Below the pieces are notes generated by a model. It worked only from the letters and a program-made list of their open reading frames with translations, searched no databases and was not told where the DNA came from. This document shows positions 8,488-18,065 of a stretch of DNA of 64,000 nucleotides, piece by piece. Within the stretch, counting starts at the first letter, position 1; the number at the start of each line of letters is the position of its first letter. A program made the translations under genes and the position numbers. Source of the DNA: Clostridia bacterium (lineage in GTDB: Bacteria > Bacillota > Clostridia > Christensenellales > CAG-138); NCBI GenBank assembly GCA_017407205.1, contig JAFQXA010000012.1, forward strand, positions 1 through 64,000, in the 5' to 3' direction.

Positions 8488-11004
8488 TTAACCTTCTAAA
8501 ATCTTTTTCTGCAATGCTGCGATATCTCTTGAATTTACCTTGCCGTCACTATTCATATCGGCTGCTTCGAGAGCTTTTCCTTCCAGCCTTGCAGTATCAA
8601 GAACATGCTTCTGAACTGCTGCTATATCTCTTGAATTTACCTTGCCGTCACCGTTTACATCGCCTTTTATTGCATCAGTGCCGGGTGTAGGTGTCGGAAC
8701 AGGGGTCGGTGTAGGAATTACAGTTGTTTCATTAGGTGCAATTTTGTAACCGTTCCATGTTGTTTCACCATTGGGTGCCCATGAAAGCTTGTAATTTTCG
8801 GGGTAGTAAATTGTGAAATTTTCCTTCGCACCGTCAAATACGCGACCGCCGAAGTTGATCGGGGGCTCGCCGTAGCATACTGCACTTTCAAGGTTCTTTG
8901 CATTGCGGAATGCATTATCACCGATTGTTTCCACAGATGCACCGATAAATACATTTTTAAGTGAAGAACAACCGTTAAACGCGCTCTCCCCTATTTCCTT
9001 AACGCTGTCGGGAATAACAACTGCATCGAGTGCTGTGCACTCTGCAAATGCTGCGTAGCCGATAGTCTTAAGACCATCGTTAAGACCCATACCCTTGAGT
9101 GACTTGCAGCCGTAAAATGCATTCTGGTCTATCTTCTCTATACTTGTCGGCAATACCATGTTTTCAAGTGATGTGCAAAGATAGAATGCACTATTGCCAA
9201 TGTTCTTTACACCATTGGGTATATTTACCTTTTTCAATGAAGTACATTCAAAGAACGAGTAATCGCCCAAAATATTTACGCTTGCAGGGAGCTCTATTTC
9301 TGTTAACTTGGTGCAATATTCAAATGCTGAAGCAGCTATGGTTGTTGTGCCCTCTTTAACCGCAAGCTTACCTGTTTTACCGGGTACGCACAATATAAGA
9401 GCCAAACCGTCCTTTGTATAAATCACATTGTCAATCACCTGATATACGCTATTATCAGCGGAAACGGTTATTGTTTCAACGCCTGCACTATTTGAGAATA
9501 TTGCTGTGCCGAGCGACTTAAGTCCCTTACCGAAGCTTACGCTTTTAAGACTTGAGCAATAACTGAAAGCTTCCATGCCAACCGACTCTACCGAATCAGG
9601 CAAAGTGATGCTTGTTATCTTCGAGAATGCAAATGCAAAGTCTGCAATCGCTGTTACAGGATAATTATTGCCGATTGTTGCAGGAACATTAACTGCACCG
9701 CCCGTACCTTTGTAGCCTGTTATCATAGCCTTTGAGCCTACGAGGATATACTCAAACTCTGCATCAACAGGAAGTTCGCTTATGCTTCCGTCAAACTTTG
9801 AGAGTTGGTAACCATTCCAAGTTGTTTCACCGTTAGGTGCCCATGCTGAAGCTTTTTCTTCCGTATAACCTACTGTGAAATTAAAAGCTGTACCCGTAAA
9901 TACATTGCCGCCGAAAGCTGTAGGCGGTACGCCCTTGAAGTTCGCCGCAACCAAGTTTGAAGCGTGCATGAATGCCATATTACCGATTGTAGTTACGCTT
10001 GCAGGAATTACTACATTTGCAAGGCTTGAACAATTTCTGAAAGCACTTGATCCGATTGTACTCAGGCTGTCAGGCAATTGAACCTGTTCAAGACCTGTGC
10101 AATCAAAGAATGCTTCACTGCCGATTGCTGTAACGCCCGTAGGCAATACAATATTCTTCAGCATTTTGCAGCCTTCAAATGCACGGTCGGGAATTTTTGT
10201 TGTGCTGTATGACCACGACATACTCTCAAGAGCTTCGCAGAAACTGAATGCACCGTTATCTACTTCAATAACACTTGCAGGAATAACTATATTTTTCAAA
10301 GAAGACTCAGCGAAAGCATATTCGCCAATCTTTCTCAATCCGTAATTCAAAGTCAACTCGCCAAGTTTACTTGCACCTTCAAAAGCGGTATCTGCAATTT
10401 CTTCAACCGATACGGGGACTGAAAAAGCACCTGACTTTGCTTCAGGATAAGCAACAAGAACTTTCTGTGATGCATTATAAAGAACTCCGTTATTTGAAAC
10501 AAAGGAAGCATTACCGGAAGCAACACTTATTGTTGCGAGGTTTCTGCACTTTGAAAACACGCCCATGCCAAGAGTTTCAACACCCTTACCCAAGGTTACA
10601 GACTTGATACCCGACTCTGCAAAAGCTTCATTACCGATACTCGTTACGCTGTCAGGAATTGTAACGTTTTCAAGTGCCGTACAGAATACAAACGCCAAGG
10701 GACCTACCGTTTTTATAGTCGAGGGGATTGTTATCTTGGTAAGCAATTCGCAACCAAAAAATGCACCTTCTCCAATCGCTGTGACATTTTTTCCATTATA
10801 CTGTGACGGTATATCAAGTGCACCGCTTGCCGCATTGTCGCAAGCCGTCACGCTGTACGTGCCGTCTGAAAGAGCGGTAAACGTCAAGCTCTCAACACCT
10901 GCTTTTGTTTCAACCTCTACAGCATAAACAACACCGAATGTTGATAATACCATCACAAATGCTGTTACAATAGCTATGAGTTTTGCTGTTAATCCGTGCT
11001 TCAT
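8488..11004 (-). CDS. Secreted BspA-like LRR protein with dockerin
   Basis: An 838-residue secreted protein. A signal peptide (about 1-29) is followed by two blocks of BspA/LRR_5-type repeats (roughly 45-370 and 440-730). The repeats read like IPDSVTSIGNEAFAxC, each predicted to form a beta strand plus turn in a solenoid. Each block ends with the same cap sequence (SWAPNGETTWNGY), so the protein looks internally duplicated. A Thr-Pro linker leads to a type I dockerin (about 781-838) with two calcium loops, each DxNxDGKVNSRD. Dockerins bind cohesins on scaffolds or the cell surface. LRR_5 proteins often mediate adhesion; the partner is unknown. ATG follows a GGAGG site. Confidence 0.93.
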   Translation of the reverse strand: MKHGLTAKLIAIVTAFVMVLSTFGVVYAVEVETKAGVESLTFTALSDGTYSVTACDNAASGALDIPSQYNGKNVTAIGEGAFFGCELLTKITIPSTIKTVGPLAFVFCTALENVTIPDSVTSIGNEAFAESGIKSVTLGKGVETLGMGVFSKCRNLATISVASGNASFVSNNGVLYNASQKVLVAYPEAKSGAFSVPVSVEEIADTAFEGASKLGELTLNYGLRKIGEYAFAESSLKNIVIPASVIEVDNGAFSFCEALESMSWSYSTTKIPDRAFEGCKMLKNIVLPTGVTAIGSEAFFDCTGLEQVQLPDSLSTIGSSAFRNCSSLANVVIPASVTTIGNMAFMHASNLVAANFKGVPPTAFGGNVFTGTAFNFTVGYTEEKASAWAPNGETTWNGYQLSKFDGSISELPVDAEFEYILVGSKAMITGYKGTGGAVNVPATIGNNYPVTAIADFAFAFSKITSITLPDSVESVGMEAFSYCSSLKSVSFGKGLKSLGTAIFSNSAGVETITVSADNSVYQVIDNVIYTKDGLALILCVPGKTGKLAVKEGTTTIAASAFEYCTKLTEIELPASVNILGDYSFFECTSLKKVNIPNGVKNIGNSAFYLCTSLENMVLPTSIEKIDQNAFYGCKSLKGMGLNDGLKTIGYAAFAECTALDAVVIPDSVKEIGESAFNGCSSLKNVFIGASVETIGDNAFRNAKNLESAVCYGEPPINFGGRVFDGAKENFTIYYPENYKLSWAPNGETTWNGYKIAPNETTVIPTPTPVPTPTPGTDAIKGDVNGDGKVNSRDIAAVQKHVLDTARLEGKALEAADMNSDGKVNSRDIAALQKKILEG

Positions 11005-11231
11005 TTTCTGTATTGCCTCCGTTCATTTTATAGCATCGTTATATTCTGATTTGCACAAACTTGTCCAAAGTACAACTATACGTTTACAGTATACTTACAT
11101 TTTTGCTCAATATCAAGATGTTAATTTAGTATATTTTTAGTAAATCTATACAGTCATCCTTTCTCTACTTTACAATTTACCGCACAGGAATTAAAATATA
11201 GTTAATTATGATAATATGCGGAGGTTATTCT

Positions 11232-13094
11232 ATGAAAAAACTCTTATCCGTCATTTTAGTATTTTCATTGCTCTTGCCGATAATTTCTTCGGCTGCAGCT
11301 TTTGCCTCATCCAACGCCATCACTCTGTCCGTCGGTACAGTTTCGGCAAAAAGCACTCAAACAAAAGAGATAACAATTCCTGTAGCTGTTGAAACAAACG
11401 CTCAAGGATTTATTAACTTCCAGTTTGCCGTCTCCTATGATTCGGAGCTTTTCAAGGCAGTCACGGCAAAAATCCCCGATGACTCAATTTTGGTCTACGC
11501 TCCCGACGCAAGGGATCCCGAAACACTGGACAAGCCCCCCCTCTCCGTTTTTGCTCCCGAAAACAAGGGCGAGATTTATGTTGCCTCGATGGGTGCTTTC
11601 TCGACAGATAAAAACGGAGTCATGTCAAACCACGCATTTTTCAAGATGGGTACACTTGTAAATCTTACTTTCAAGTTATCCGATGCTCTTTTAAACGGTG
11701 AAATCAAAGAGCTTGAAGATGCTCTTTCCACAATAGAAATTTCTGTTGATAACGAAACAACGCCTTTAATGCTTTGTTATGCTGACGGTTCTGTAATCCC
11801 TGCAGAGTCAATCAGCTGTAAGTCGGGCGGAATAACAATAAGTGATTGTGGACACCCTGACAAAATAGAAATAACTTCAAAGGGCAACACCGAGCAATCG
11901 GACGATTCAATAACTTCAGTTTCCTTTACCGCAAGCTTCACTTCTTCTTCCTTTTTTGCGGTAGGCAATACACAGTGGTATGTAAATGACTCCCTCCAGG
12001 AAAAAGCAAGCGGTCGTGTATTCTCATTTACACCCGAAAAAAGCGGCACTTTCGTCATAGAAGCACGCAACGGTTCAGTGCGTTCAAATACGATAACGGT
12101 TACAGTAACACAAACTGCTCCGAGCACACCTTTTGTACCGAATACAACACCCACTCCCAGACCGAACAGCAATTTTGAATACTATATTCTCAATAAACAG
12201 GTAGTAATTTCAAAATACATCGGCAAGGCAAAAGATGTTATTATTCCTTCCGAAATCGACAATATCGAGGTCGCTAAAATAGGCGACAATGCATTTGCAG
12301 GTCGCACTGATATAATATCTGTTTCAATACCCGAAGGAATTGACGAAATAATGAGCGAGGCATTTTCAGGCTGCAGCTCGCTTAAGGAGATTACATTCCC
12401 CAAGAGTCTTTACTTCATACAGAACAACGCTTTTGAGAACTGCACATCACTTGAACGTGTTGACTTCTTGAATTCATTTGTATGGTTCTACCAGGAAGCC
12501 TTTGCAAACTGCAAAAAGCTCAGCAGCGTTTACTGCTATACAGAAACACCCATGGCACTTGATGAAACAACTTTCAACGGAACAGCAAGTGACCTTACTA
12601 TTTATTATCTTGGCAGTTTTGTAAACTATTGGTCCCCTGCAGGTGAAACTACTTACATGGATATTCCGATAAAGCCGTTTAACATCGACCGTATTTTACT
12701 CACAAGCGAAAGTGAGCTTTCAATCGCAAACGGTATGCTTTTCGGCGTAACACCTCAAACAACAGTTGCTGCCTTGCTTGCAAACTTTGCGGGTGGCAAC
12801 ATGAGCGTAGTTGACAAAAACGGCAAAGTGCTTGACATCGACAAAACTGTCGGTACAGGCTCAAGGGTAAGACTTACTGACGGTGATACTGTAATCGATG
12901 AGCTTACCGTTGTAATTTCAGGCGATGTAAACGGTGATGGTAATATTAACTCACGAGACCTTGCGGCTATGCAAAAGCATATTTTAGGTACAGCAGAGCT
13001 CACAGGAATATACATAAATTCGTCTGATGTAAACGCAGACAGCAAAATAAACTCACGAGACTTAAGTGCATTGCAGAAGATAATACTTGCATGA
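11232..13094 (+). CDS. Secreted cohesin-like / LRR / dockerin protein
   Basis: A 620-residue secreted protein. In order: signal peptide (about 1-26); a cohesin-like beta-sandwich (about 28-200; ITLSVGTVSAKSTQTKEITIPV, FAVSYDSELF, ending SCKSGGITI); an Ig-like domain (about 205-290); a Thr-Pro linker; a short LRR_5 block (about 330-460); a roughly 75-residue module also found in the 31087-32640 protein; and a C-terminal type I dockerin with two NSRD loops. Carrying both a cohesin-like domain and a dockerin, it could act as a connector in a cellulosome-like assembly. The start is the ATG after GGAGG; an earlier in-frame ATG at 11208 lies before that site. It diverges from the other LRR gene. 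Confidence 0.85.
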   Translation: MKKLLSVILVFSLLLPIISSAAAFASSNAITLSVGTVSAKSTQTKEITIPVAVETNAQGFINFQFAVSYDSELFKAVTAKIPDDSILVYAPDARDPETLDKPPLSVFAPENKGEIYVASMGAFSTDKNGVMSNHAFFKMGTLVNLTFKLSDALLNGEIKELEDALSTIEISVDNETTPLMLCYADGSVIPAESISCKSGGITISDCGHPDKIEITSKGNTEQSDDSITSVSFTASFTSSSFFAVGNTQWYVNDSLQEKASGRVFSFTPEKSGTFVIEARNGSVRSNTITVTVTQTAPSTPFVPNTTPTPRPNSNFEYYILNKQVVISKYIGKAKDVIIPSEIDNIEVAKIGDNAFAGRTDIISVSIPEGIDEIMSEAFSGCSSLKEITFPKSLYFIQNNAFENCTSLERVDFLNSFVWFYQEAFANCKKLSSVYCYTETPMALDETTFNGTASDLTIYYLGSFVNYWSPAGETTYMDIPIKPFNIDRILLTSESELSIANGMLFGVTPQTTVAALLANFAGGNMSVVDKNGKVLDIDKTVGTGSRVRLTDGDTVIDELTVVISGDVNGDGNINSRDLAAMQKHILGTAELTGIYINSSDVNADSKINSRDLSALQKIILA

Positions 13095-13100
13095 CGCATT

Positions 13101-13131
13101 AAAACAAGCGGTAAAATCCGCTTGTTTTTTT
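13101..13131 (+). terminator. Terminator after the cohesin-dockerin gene
   Basis: Perfect 11-base arms AAAACAAGCGG (13101-13111) and its complement (13118-13128), loop of six, followed by a T run. It separates the LRR gene from the lgt operon. Confidence 0.9.
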
Positions 13132-13143
13132 ATTGCCAATCCG

Positions 13144-13172
13144 TTTACCGCAGAATTCTTTTGTTGTATAAT
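13144..13172 (+). promoter_or_regulatory. Promoter of the lgt-pncB operon
   Basis: -35 TTTACC (13144-13149), 17-base spacer, perfect -10 TATAAT (13167-13172), followed 21 bases later by the GGAGG site of lgt. Confidence 0.75.
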
Positions 13173-13203
13173 AATGGTTGATATAATTTCGGAGGTAATA
13201 TTT

Positions 13204-14157
13204 ATGACAAACCCCAGCAGAGTGGCATTTTCACTCTTTGGCAAGGATGTTTACTGGTACGGCATACTCATTGCCACAGGAATAATACTTGCTGTATTTT
13301 TAGCTACAAAGGAAAGCAAAAGAAAACAGCTTCCCAAGGATACAATAATCGACCTTGCACTTTGTGCACTCCCTTGCGGTGTAATAGGTGCAAGACTTTA
13401 CTATGTTCTTTGTGAGCTTGACCATTATCTTGAAAATCCCATAAGCATGCTTTACATATGGGAAGGCGGTCTTGCAATATACGGTGCTATAATCGCAGGT
13501 CTTATTGCTATCGCTGTTTATTCTCTCGTGAAAAAGCAACGTCTTCTTCGCATACTTGACTGCATTGCACCCGGTGTAGTCTTGGCTCAGGCAATAGGTC
13601 GTTGGGGCAACTTCTTCAATCAGGAAGCTTTTGGTCTCCCCGTCGGTGAAAATCTTGCATGGTTTCCCCTTGCTGTCCGCATAGACGGTTATCACACATT
13701 CAATGATATCCTCTGCACAGAGCCTTATCACCTTGCAACTTTCTTCTATGAGTCAATATGGTGCTTTATAACATTTATAATAATCTGGTCGCTTCGCAAA
13801 AAGTTCAAGCATGACGGTGATGCACTTTTCACCTATGCACTTTTATACACATTCGAAAGAGCCATCGTTGAGGGCTTGCGCGGTGACAGTCTTTACCTCG
13901 GAAACACTTCTATCCGCATAAGTCAGCTTTTAAGTGCCGTAATATTCGTTGCAATACTTGTATTTTTCATCATAAGAGCCGTCAAAGAAAAGAAATCGGG
14001 TACACTCATGTGGCCAAAGCCCTTGGCGGTAATGCCCGCAGGTGAAGTAACAGAAACGGCAGAAGAAACAATCGAAGCAGCAACAGAAGACACAGTTGCT
14101 GACAACATCAATACCAACGAAACAGATATTGACAAGGAAGGCGAAACAAATGACTAA
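13204..14157 (+). CDS. lgt: Prolipoprotein diacylglyceryl transferase
   Basis: Lgt transfers diacylglycerol from phosphatidylglycerol to the lipobox cysteine of prolipoproteins at the membrane. The 317-residue protein has about seven membrane segments and the family sequences YGILIATG, GARLYYVL, WEGGLAIYGAI and the signature IGRWGNFFNQEAFG. An acidic, Glu/Thr/Asn-rich tail of about 50 residues after the last membrane segment is longer than usual. ATG at 13204 follows GGAGG; the open frame upstream contains the terminator and promoter, so it is not coding. The gene overlaps pncB by 8 bases. Several likely substrates (lipoproteins) are encoded in the window. Confidence 0.97.
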   Translation: MTNPSRVAFSLFGKDVYWYGILIATGIILAVFLATKESKRKQLPKDTIIDLALCALPCGVIGARLYYVLCELDHYLENPISMLYIWEGGLAIYGAIIAGLIAIAVYSLVKKQRLLRILDCIAPGVVLAQAIGRWGNFFNQEAFGLPVGENLAWFPLAVRIDGYHTFNDILCTEPYHLATFFYESIWCFITFIIIWSLRKKFKHDGDALFTYALLYTFERAIVEGLRGDSLYLGNTSIRISQLLSAVIFVAILVFFIIRAVKEKKSGTLMWPKPLAVMPAGEVTETAEETIEAATEDTVADNINTNETDIDKEGETND

Positions 14158-15589
14158 TATGCGTAATCTTACAATGATGACGGATCTTTATCAGCTTACT
14201 ATGATGTACGGCTACTACAAGCACGGTATGTCTGAAAATGAAGCTGTATTTGACCTTTTCTTCCGTTCAACACGCGAGCACAGTGCATACTCAATAATGG
14301 CAGGCACTGAATCCGTTATCGAATACATAAACAATCTGCACTTTACCGATGAAGATATTGACTATCTTCGTTCCCTCTCCCTTTTTGATGAGGATTTTTT
14401 AAATGTTCTTAAGAACTTGCGTTTCACGGGCGATATTTACGGCATGGAGGAAGGAACGGTTGTATTCCCATATGAACCCCTCTTAAGAGTAAAAGCTCCC
14501 ATAATGCAGGCACAGCTTGTCGAAACAGCACTTTTAAACCTTGTAAATCATCAGACGCTTATAGCTACAAAAGCGAGCATGGTATGCTATGCCGCACAGG
14601 GTGACAAGGTATTGGAATTTGGCTTACGTCGTGCACAAGGCCCCGATGCAGGTATATTGGGTGCAAGAGCTGCTATAATCGGCGGTTGCTCATCAACGAG
14701 CAATGTTATGACGGGACAGCTTTTCGATGTTGGCATAGCCGGCACGCACGCCCACAGCTGGGTAATGAGCTTTCCGACAGAGCTTGACGCTTTCCGCGCA
14801 TATGCAAAAGTATTCCCCGATTCCTGTATGTTGCTCGTTGACACGTACGACACATTAAGAAGCGGTGTTCCCAACGCAATCAAAGTATTCGATGAGCTTC
14901 GTGCTCAAGGTCATAAACCCGTAGGTATCCGCCTTGATTCGGGCGACCTTGCATACCTTTCAAAGCAAGCAAGAAAAATGCTTGATGAAGCAGGCCACAC
15001 AGATGCCAGGATATTCGCTTCAAGTGACCTTGATGAGCTTGTTATTCAAAACCTTAAGTCACAGGGCGCTCGCATAGATGTCTGGGGCGTTGGTACAAGG
15101 CTCATTACGTCGGTTGACTGCCCTGCCCTTGGCGGTGTTTATAAGCTCGCGGCTGAGATTGTAAACGGCAAAGTTATCCCCAAGATCAAGCTCAGCGAAA
15201 ATGTTGTCAAGATGACAAACCCCGGCATTAAGAAGGTTTTCCGTTTTTACGACAGCAACAACATGGCAATAGCTGACCTTATTGCTCTTGAAGATGAGGA
15301 GTTTGACGGTTCTGTTCCTCTTAAGCTTTATCATCCTGAACAGACTTATAAAACAATGACTATATCAAACTTCAAGGTTCGCGAATTGCTTGTTCCTCTT
15401 TTCGTCAATGGCAAACAGGTATATGAGGTTCCCACGGTTAAAGAGAGTGCGGAGTACGCACAGCGCGACCTTGCAACCATTTGGGAAGAGAGCAAGCGCC
15501 TTATGAATCCCCACATTTACAAGGTTGATATTTCAGATAAGCTTTATGACCTCAAGCAAAAGCTTATACGAGAAAGTAAAGGAAATTAA
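14150..15589 (+). CDS. pncB: Nicotinate phosphoribosyltransferase
   Basis: Makes nicotinate mononucleotide from nicotinate and PRPP, an entry step of NAD salvage in the cytosol. The 479-residue protein has the family start MTDLYQLTMMYGYY, the phosphorylation/active-site region with GTHAHSWVMSF, and GIRLDSGDLAYLS binding ribose-phosphate. The length fits the larger bacterial form. ATG at 14150 has AAGGAAGG upstream and lies inside the lgt 3' end. It probably works with nicotinamide riboside import by PnuC, though the two are not linked in an operon. Confidence 0.95.
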   Translation: MTNMRNLTMMTDLYQLTMMYGYYKHGMSENEAVFDLFFRSTREHSAYSIMAGTESVIEYINNLHFTDEDIDYLRSLSLFDEDFLNVLKNLRFTGDIYGMEEGTVVFPYEPLLRVKAPIMQAQLVETALLNLVNHQTLIATKASMVCYAAQGDKVLEFGLRRAQGPDAGILGARAAIIGGCSSTSNVMTGQLFDVGIAGTHAHSWVMSFPTELDAFRAYAKVFPDSCMLLVDTYDTLRSGVPNAIKVFDELRAQGHKPVGIRLDSGDLAYLSKQARKMLDEAGHTDARIFASSDLDELVIQNLKSQGARIDVWGVGTRLITSVDCPALGGVYKLAAEIVNGKVIPKIKLSENVVKMTNPGIKKVFRFYDSNNMAIADLIALEDEEFDGSVPLKLYHPEQTYKTMTISNFKVRELLVPLFVNGKQVYEVPTVKESAEYAQRDLATIWEESKRLMNPHIYKVDISDKLYDLKQKLIRESKGN

Positions 15590-15593
15590 CACG

Positions 15594-16124
15594 ATGCCGA
15601 ATTTTATAAAAAGCGGTGTTCTTGCGCTTGCAATTGCGTTGACGCTCATGTTTACAGCTTGCGTGGGCTCGCGCGGTGAGTTTAATCCAAATATTCTTGC
15701 CCCCACCGTTATTCCCACCTACGAGACAACAAGCGAGCCGACACCCAACATAACCGCTCCCGTAATCGACCGAACGACCGACATTTTGGGAAACGCTGTT
15801 CAAGGTGCAAACCATTTTGAGCGTTATCTTAACTATTTTGATGTTCAGGTTTATGAGCAATTTGATGATACATTTGTTGATATGAAAATCACAAACAGTT
15901 ATCCCGAAGCTCTCAAAACAGCATTAAAGATTACATTCTTTGATAAGACCGGCACGGAAATTGCAAGCGCAATGTTTCAATCGCAAGACGGACAGTATGC
16001 AATGGTACTTCCCTCCGGCGAATCAACACTCTATGCACAAGTCAATACGGACACCACGGTAACGGACTTTGATTTCACTATCGAGTATGACACATCGTTT
16101 GCCGTAATGCCCGAAAGCTGGTAA
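15594..16124 (+). CDS. Putative lipoprotein, unknown function
   Basis: A 176-residue protein with a signal sequence ending in the lipobox LMFTAC (cysteine at about residue 23), a Pro/Thr-rich linker (about 30-55), and a C-terminal beta-rich domain (about 75-175) whose pattern of alternating strands (VDMKITNSYPEALKTALKITFFDKTG) resembles FxLYD/DUF-type immunoglobulin-like domains found in Gram-positive lipoproteins. That resemblance is tentative. It begins 4 bases after pncB and is third in the operon. ATG at 15594 follows AAAGGAAA; earlier starts lie within pncB. Confidence 0.75.
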   Translation: MPNFIKSGVLALAIALTLMFTACVGSRGEFNPNILAPTVIPTYETTSEPTPNITAPVIDRTTDILGNAVQGANHFERYLNYFDVQVYEQFDDTFVDMKITNSYPEALKTALKITFFDKTGTEIASAMFQSQDGQYAMVLPSGESTLYAQVNTDTTVTDFDFTIEYDTSFAVMPESW

Positions 16125-16137
16125 TAATGCTTACATA

Positions 16138-16171
16138 AAAGCACCCAAGAGTGAATACTCTTGGGTGCTTT
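16138..16171. terminator. Bidirectional terminator
   Basis: Perfect 15-base arms AAAGCACCCAAGAGT (16138-16152) and complement (16157-16171), four-base loop. It lies between the convergent lgt-pncB-lipoprotein and lipoprotein-CPBP-flavodiiron runs and can serve both. Confidence 0.9.
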
Positions 16172-16190
16172 GTAGTTTTAAGTTTTAATC

Positions 16191-17342
16191 TTATACAAGT
16201 GCCTTTGCCAAGGCTTTGATTTCTTCCATGTTCTCATCGCTTAAAGCAGAGTGAATTGTGACGGTGGGCTCTATAAAAGTTATATCTTTGCTGTTTTCAA
16301 GCATCTTCATGATTGTCTTTTTAGCCATGGGTGCCCAGCTTCCGTTTTCGATTATGCCGACTGTGCGATTTTTAAAGCCACGCTCCGTCAAGTGATTTAT
16401 GAACTCGCGCATGAACGGGAAAATCTCGGCATTATATGTCGTTGTTGCCAAAACGATTTTGCCGTAACGGAAAGCATCCTCTACAGCTTCTGCCATATCG
16501 CAGCGTGCAAGGTCGTTAACTGCAACCTTTTTGCATCCGTTTTCTTCAAGGGCTTGAGCAAGCAGCTCTACGCCCTTTTTCGTGTTTCCGTATATGGATG
16601 TATACGCAATCACAACGCCGTCACTCTCAACACCGTATGATGACCATGTATTGTAAAGGTCAAGGTAATAATCAAGCTTTTCGGTGAGCACGGGACCGTG
16701 AAGCGGTAAAATTGCTTCGATTTCAATACCTGCAAGCTTTTTCAAGACCATCTGTACTTGGGCACCGTACTTGCCGACTATACCAAAGTAATATCTTCTT
16801 GCTTCGCAAGCCCAGTCCTCGTCCGTATCGAGTGCACCGAACTTACCGAAAGCATCTGCCGAGAAAAGTACCTTTGCATACTCGTCATATGTGAACATTA
16901 CCTCGGGCCAATGCACCATTGGTGCTGTAACAAACTTCAAAGTATGCTTGCCGAGAGTCAGTATATCGCCGTCTTTTACAACGAGCTTTCTGCTCTCAAA
17001 ATCAGTTTTAAAGAACTTGCTCATCATTGCAAATGCTTTATCCGTTGCAACGATTACAGCATCTTTATATTCATTTGCAAAATTGAATATATTTGCAGAG
17101 TGGTCAGGCTCCATATGCTGAACAATCAAATAATCGGGGCTTTTTTCACCAAGCACCGCCTTTATATTGAAAAGCCATTCATCGTAAAAGCCTTCTGCTA
17201 CCGTATCCATAACAACAGCTTTATCATCATTTATCACATATGAGTTATAAGCCATTCCGTTCGGAACTATATACTGTCCCTCAAAAAGGTCAATCTTTCT
17301 GTCATTTACGCCGACATATGAAATATCATTCTTTATCAACAT
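16191..17342 (-). CDS. Flavodiiron protein (A-type flavoprotein)
   Basis: A 383-residue cytosolic enzyme that reduces oxygen to water or nitric oxide to nitrous oxide, protecting anaerobes. The N-terminal metallo-beta-lactamase-like domain holds the diiron ligands: H76-M-E78-P-D80-H81, then His in MVHWPEVMF, Asp in SADAFG, and His in LPLHGPV. The C-terminal flavodoxin domain (from about 250) has the FMN loop TSIYGNTKKG. No rubredoxin domain is fused, and none is encoded next to it. The ATG directly follows the stop of the CPBP gene, with AAGGAGAG inside that gene's end, so the two are co-translated. Confidence 0.95.
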   Translation of the reverse strand: MLIKNDISYVGVNDRKIDLFEGQYIVPNGMAYNSYVINDDKAVVMDTVAEGFYDEWLFNIKAVLGEKSPDYLIVQHMEPDHSANIFNFANEYKDAVIVATDKAFAMMSKFFKTDFESRKLVVKDGDILTLGKHTLKFVTAPMVHWPEVMFTYDEYAKVLFSADAFGKFGALDTDEDWACEARRYYFGIVGKYGAQVQMVLKKLAGIEIEAILPLHGPVLTEKLDYYLDLYNTWSSYGVESDGVVIAYTSIYGNTKKGVELLAQALEENGCKKVAVNDLARCDMAEAVEDAFRYGKIVLATTTYNAEIFPFMREFINHLTERGFKNRTVGIIENGSWAPMAKKTIMKMLENSKDITFIEPTVTIHSALSDENMEEIKALAKALV

Positions 17343-18050
17343 TTATTTACTCTCCTTTTTTAATATCATCCACGAATAAGCTAAAGCTATCACAATAACA
17401 ATAACCGAAATTATTATCTGAAAGCCTTGTTCTTTTGCAAATACCGACAACGAATTCAACAAAGCGTGAGCAATTATCGGCGGATACAAGCTCCCAGATT
17501 TATAGAATATCACAGTGAACAGGAACCCTATAACTATTGCACAGCATATTTGCAAGAGCGTTGATGCAAACTCTGCACCGTTTAATAAGTTTATTATGTG
17601 CCCCAAGCCGAAAGTGATACTCGAAAACAAAACCGCAGTTTTTATGCCTTCTTTGCAAAGTGCGCGGAACAGGAAACCTCTGAATATTATCTCCTCTGTT
17701 ATGCCAACCGCAAGCATTGAAAGGATAAATAAAACAATTTCTTCAAAGCTGACTTTTATATTTATCCCATGCCAAAAGTTTACTGTGCAAATTAAGGCAA
17801 GCGGTATAAAATACAAATACTTTTTATAGTCAAGCTTTACTTTTGAAAGTCCGTACTTTGAAAACAAATCGTGCTTCTTTATCCATAAAACCAAAAGAGC
17901 GACAAATACTGTTCCCACAAGAGCCGTAATTGATTTTTGTATGCCTAAACGCGATGACAAACCGTCTGCAACGGAAAACAGCACAACATAGGCCGCAATC
18001 CATAAAATTGCAAACGCAGTTTCACTTTTATCATACAAACGCTTCAGCAT
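17343..18050 (-). CDS. CPBP-family intramembrane metalloprotease
   Basis: A 235-residue membrane protein of the CPBP (Abi/CAAX protease-like) family with about seven hydrophobic segments. The family motifs are present: EEIIFR (EExxxR), FGLGH (FxxxH), and HALLN (HxxxN). Members cleave membrane substrates; functions vary and cannot be assigned here. It sits between a small lipoprotein and the flavodiiron protein with virtually no gaps, so the three form an apparent operon, but no functional link is evident. Confidence 0.88.
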   Translation of the reverse strand: MLKRLYDKSETAFAILWIAAYVVLFSVADGLSSRLGIQKSITALVGTVFVALLVLWIKKHDLFSKYGLSKVKLDYKKYLYFIPLALICTVNFWHGINIKVSFEEIVLFILSMLAVGITEEIIFRGFLFRALCKEGIKTAVLFSSITFGLGHIINLLNGAEFASTLLQICCAIVIGFLFTVIFYKSGSLYPPIIAHALLNSLSVFAKEQGFQIIISVIVIVIALAYSWMILKKESK

Positions 18051-18065
18051 GATTATTTTATCCTC

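Noticed and set aside
8488-11004. Repetitive DNA as a mobile or CRISPR-like element
   Set aside because: The repeats are in frame, diverged, and encode leucine-rich repeats; no constant spacer-repeat pattern.
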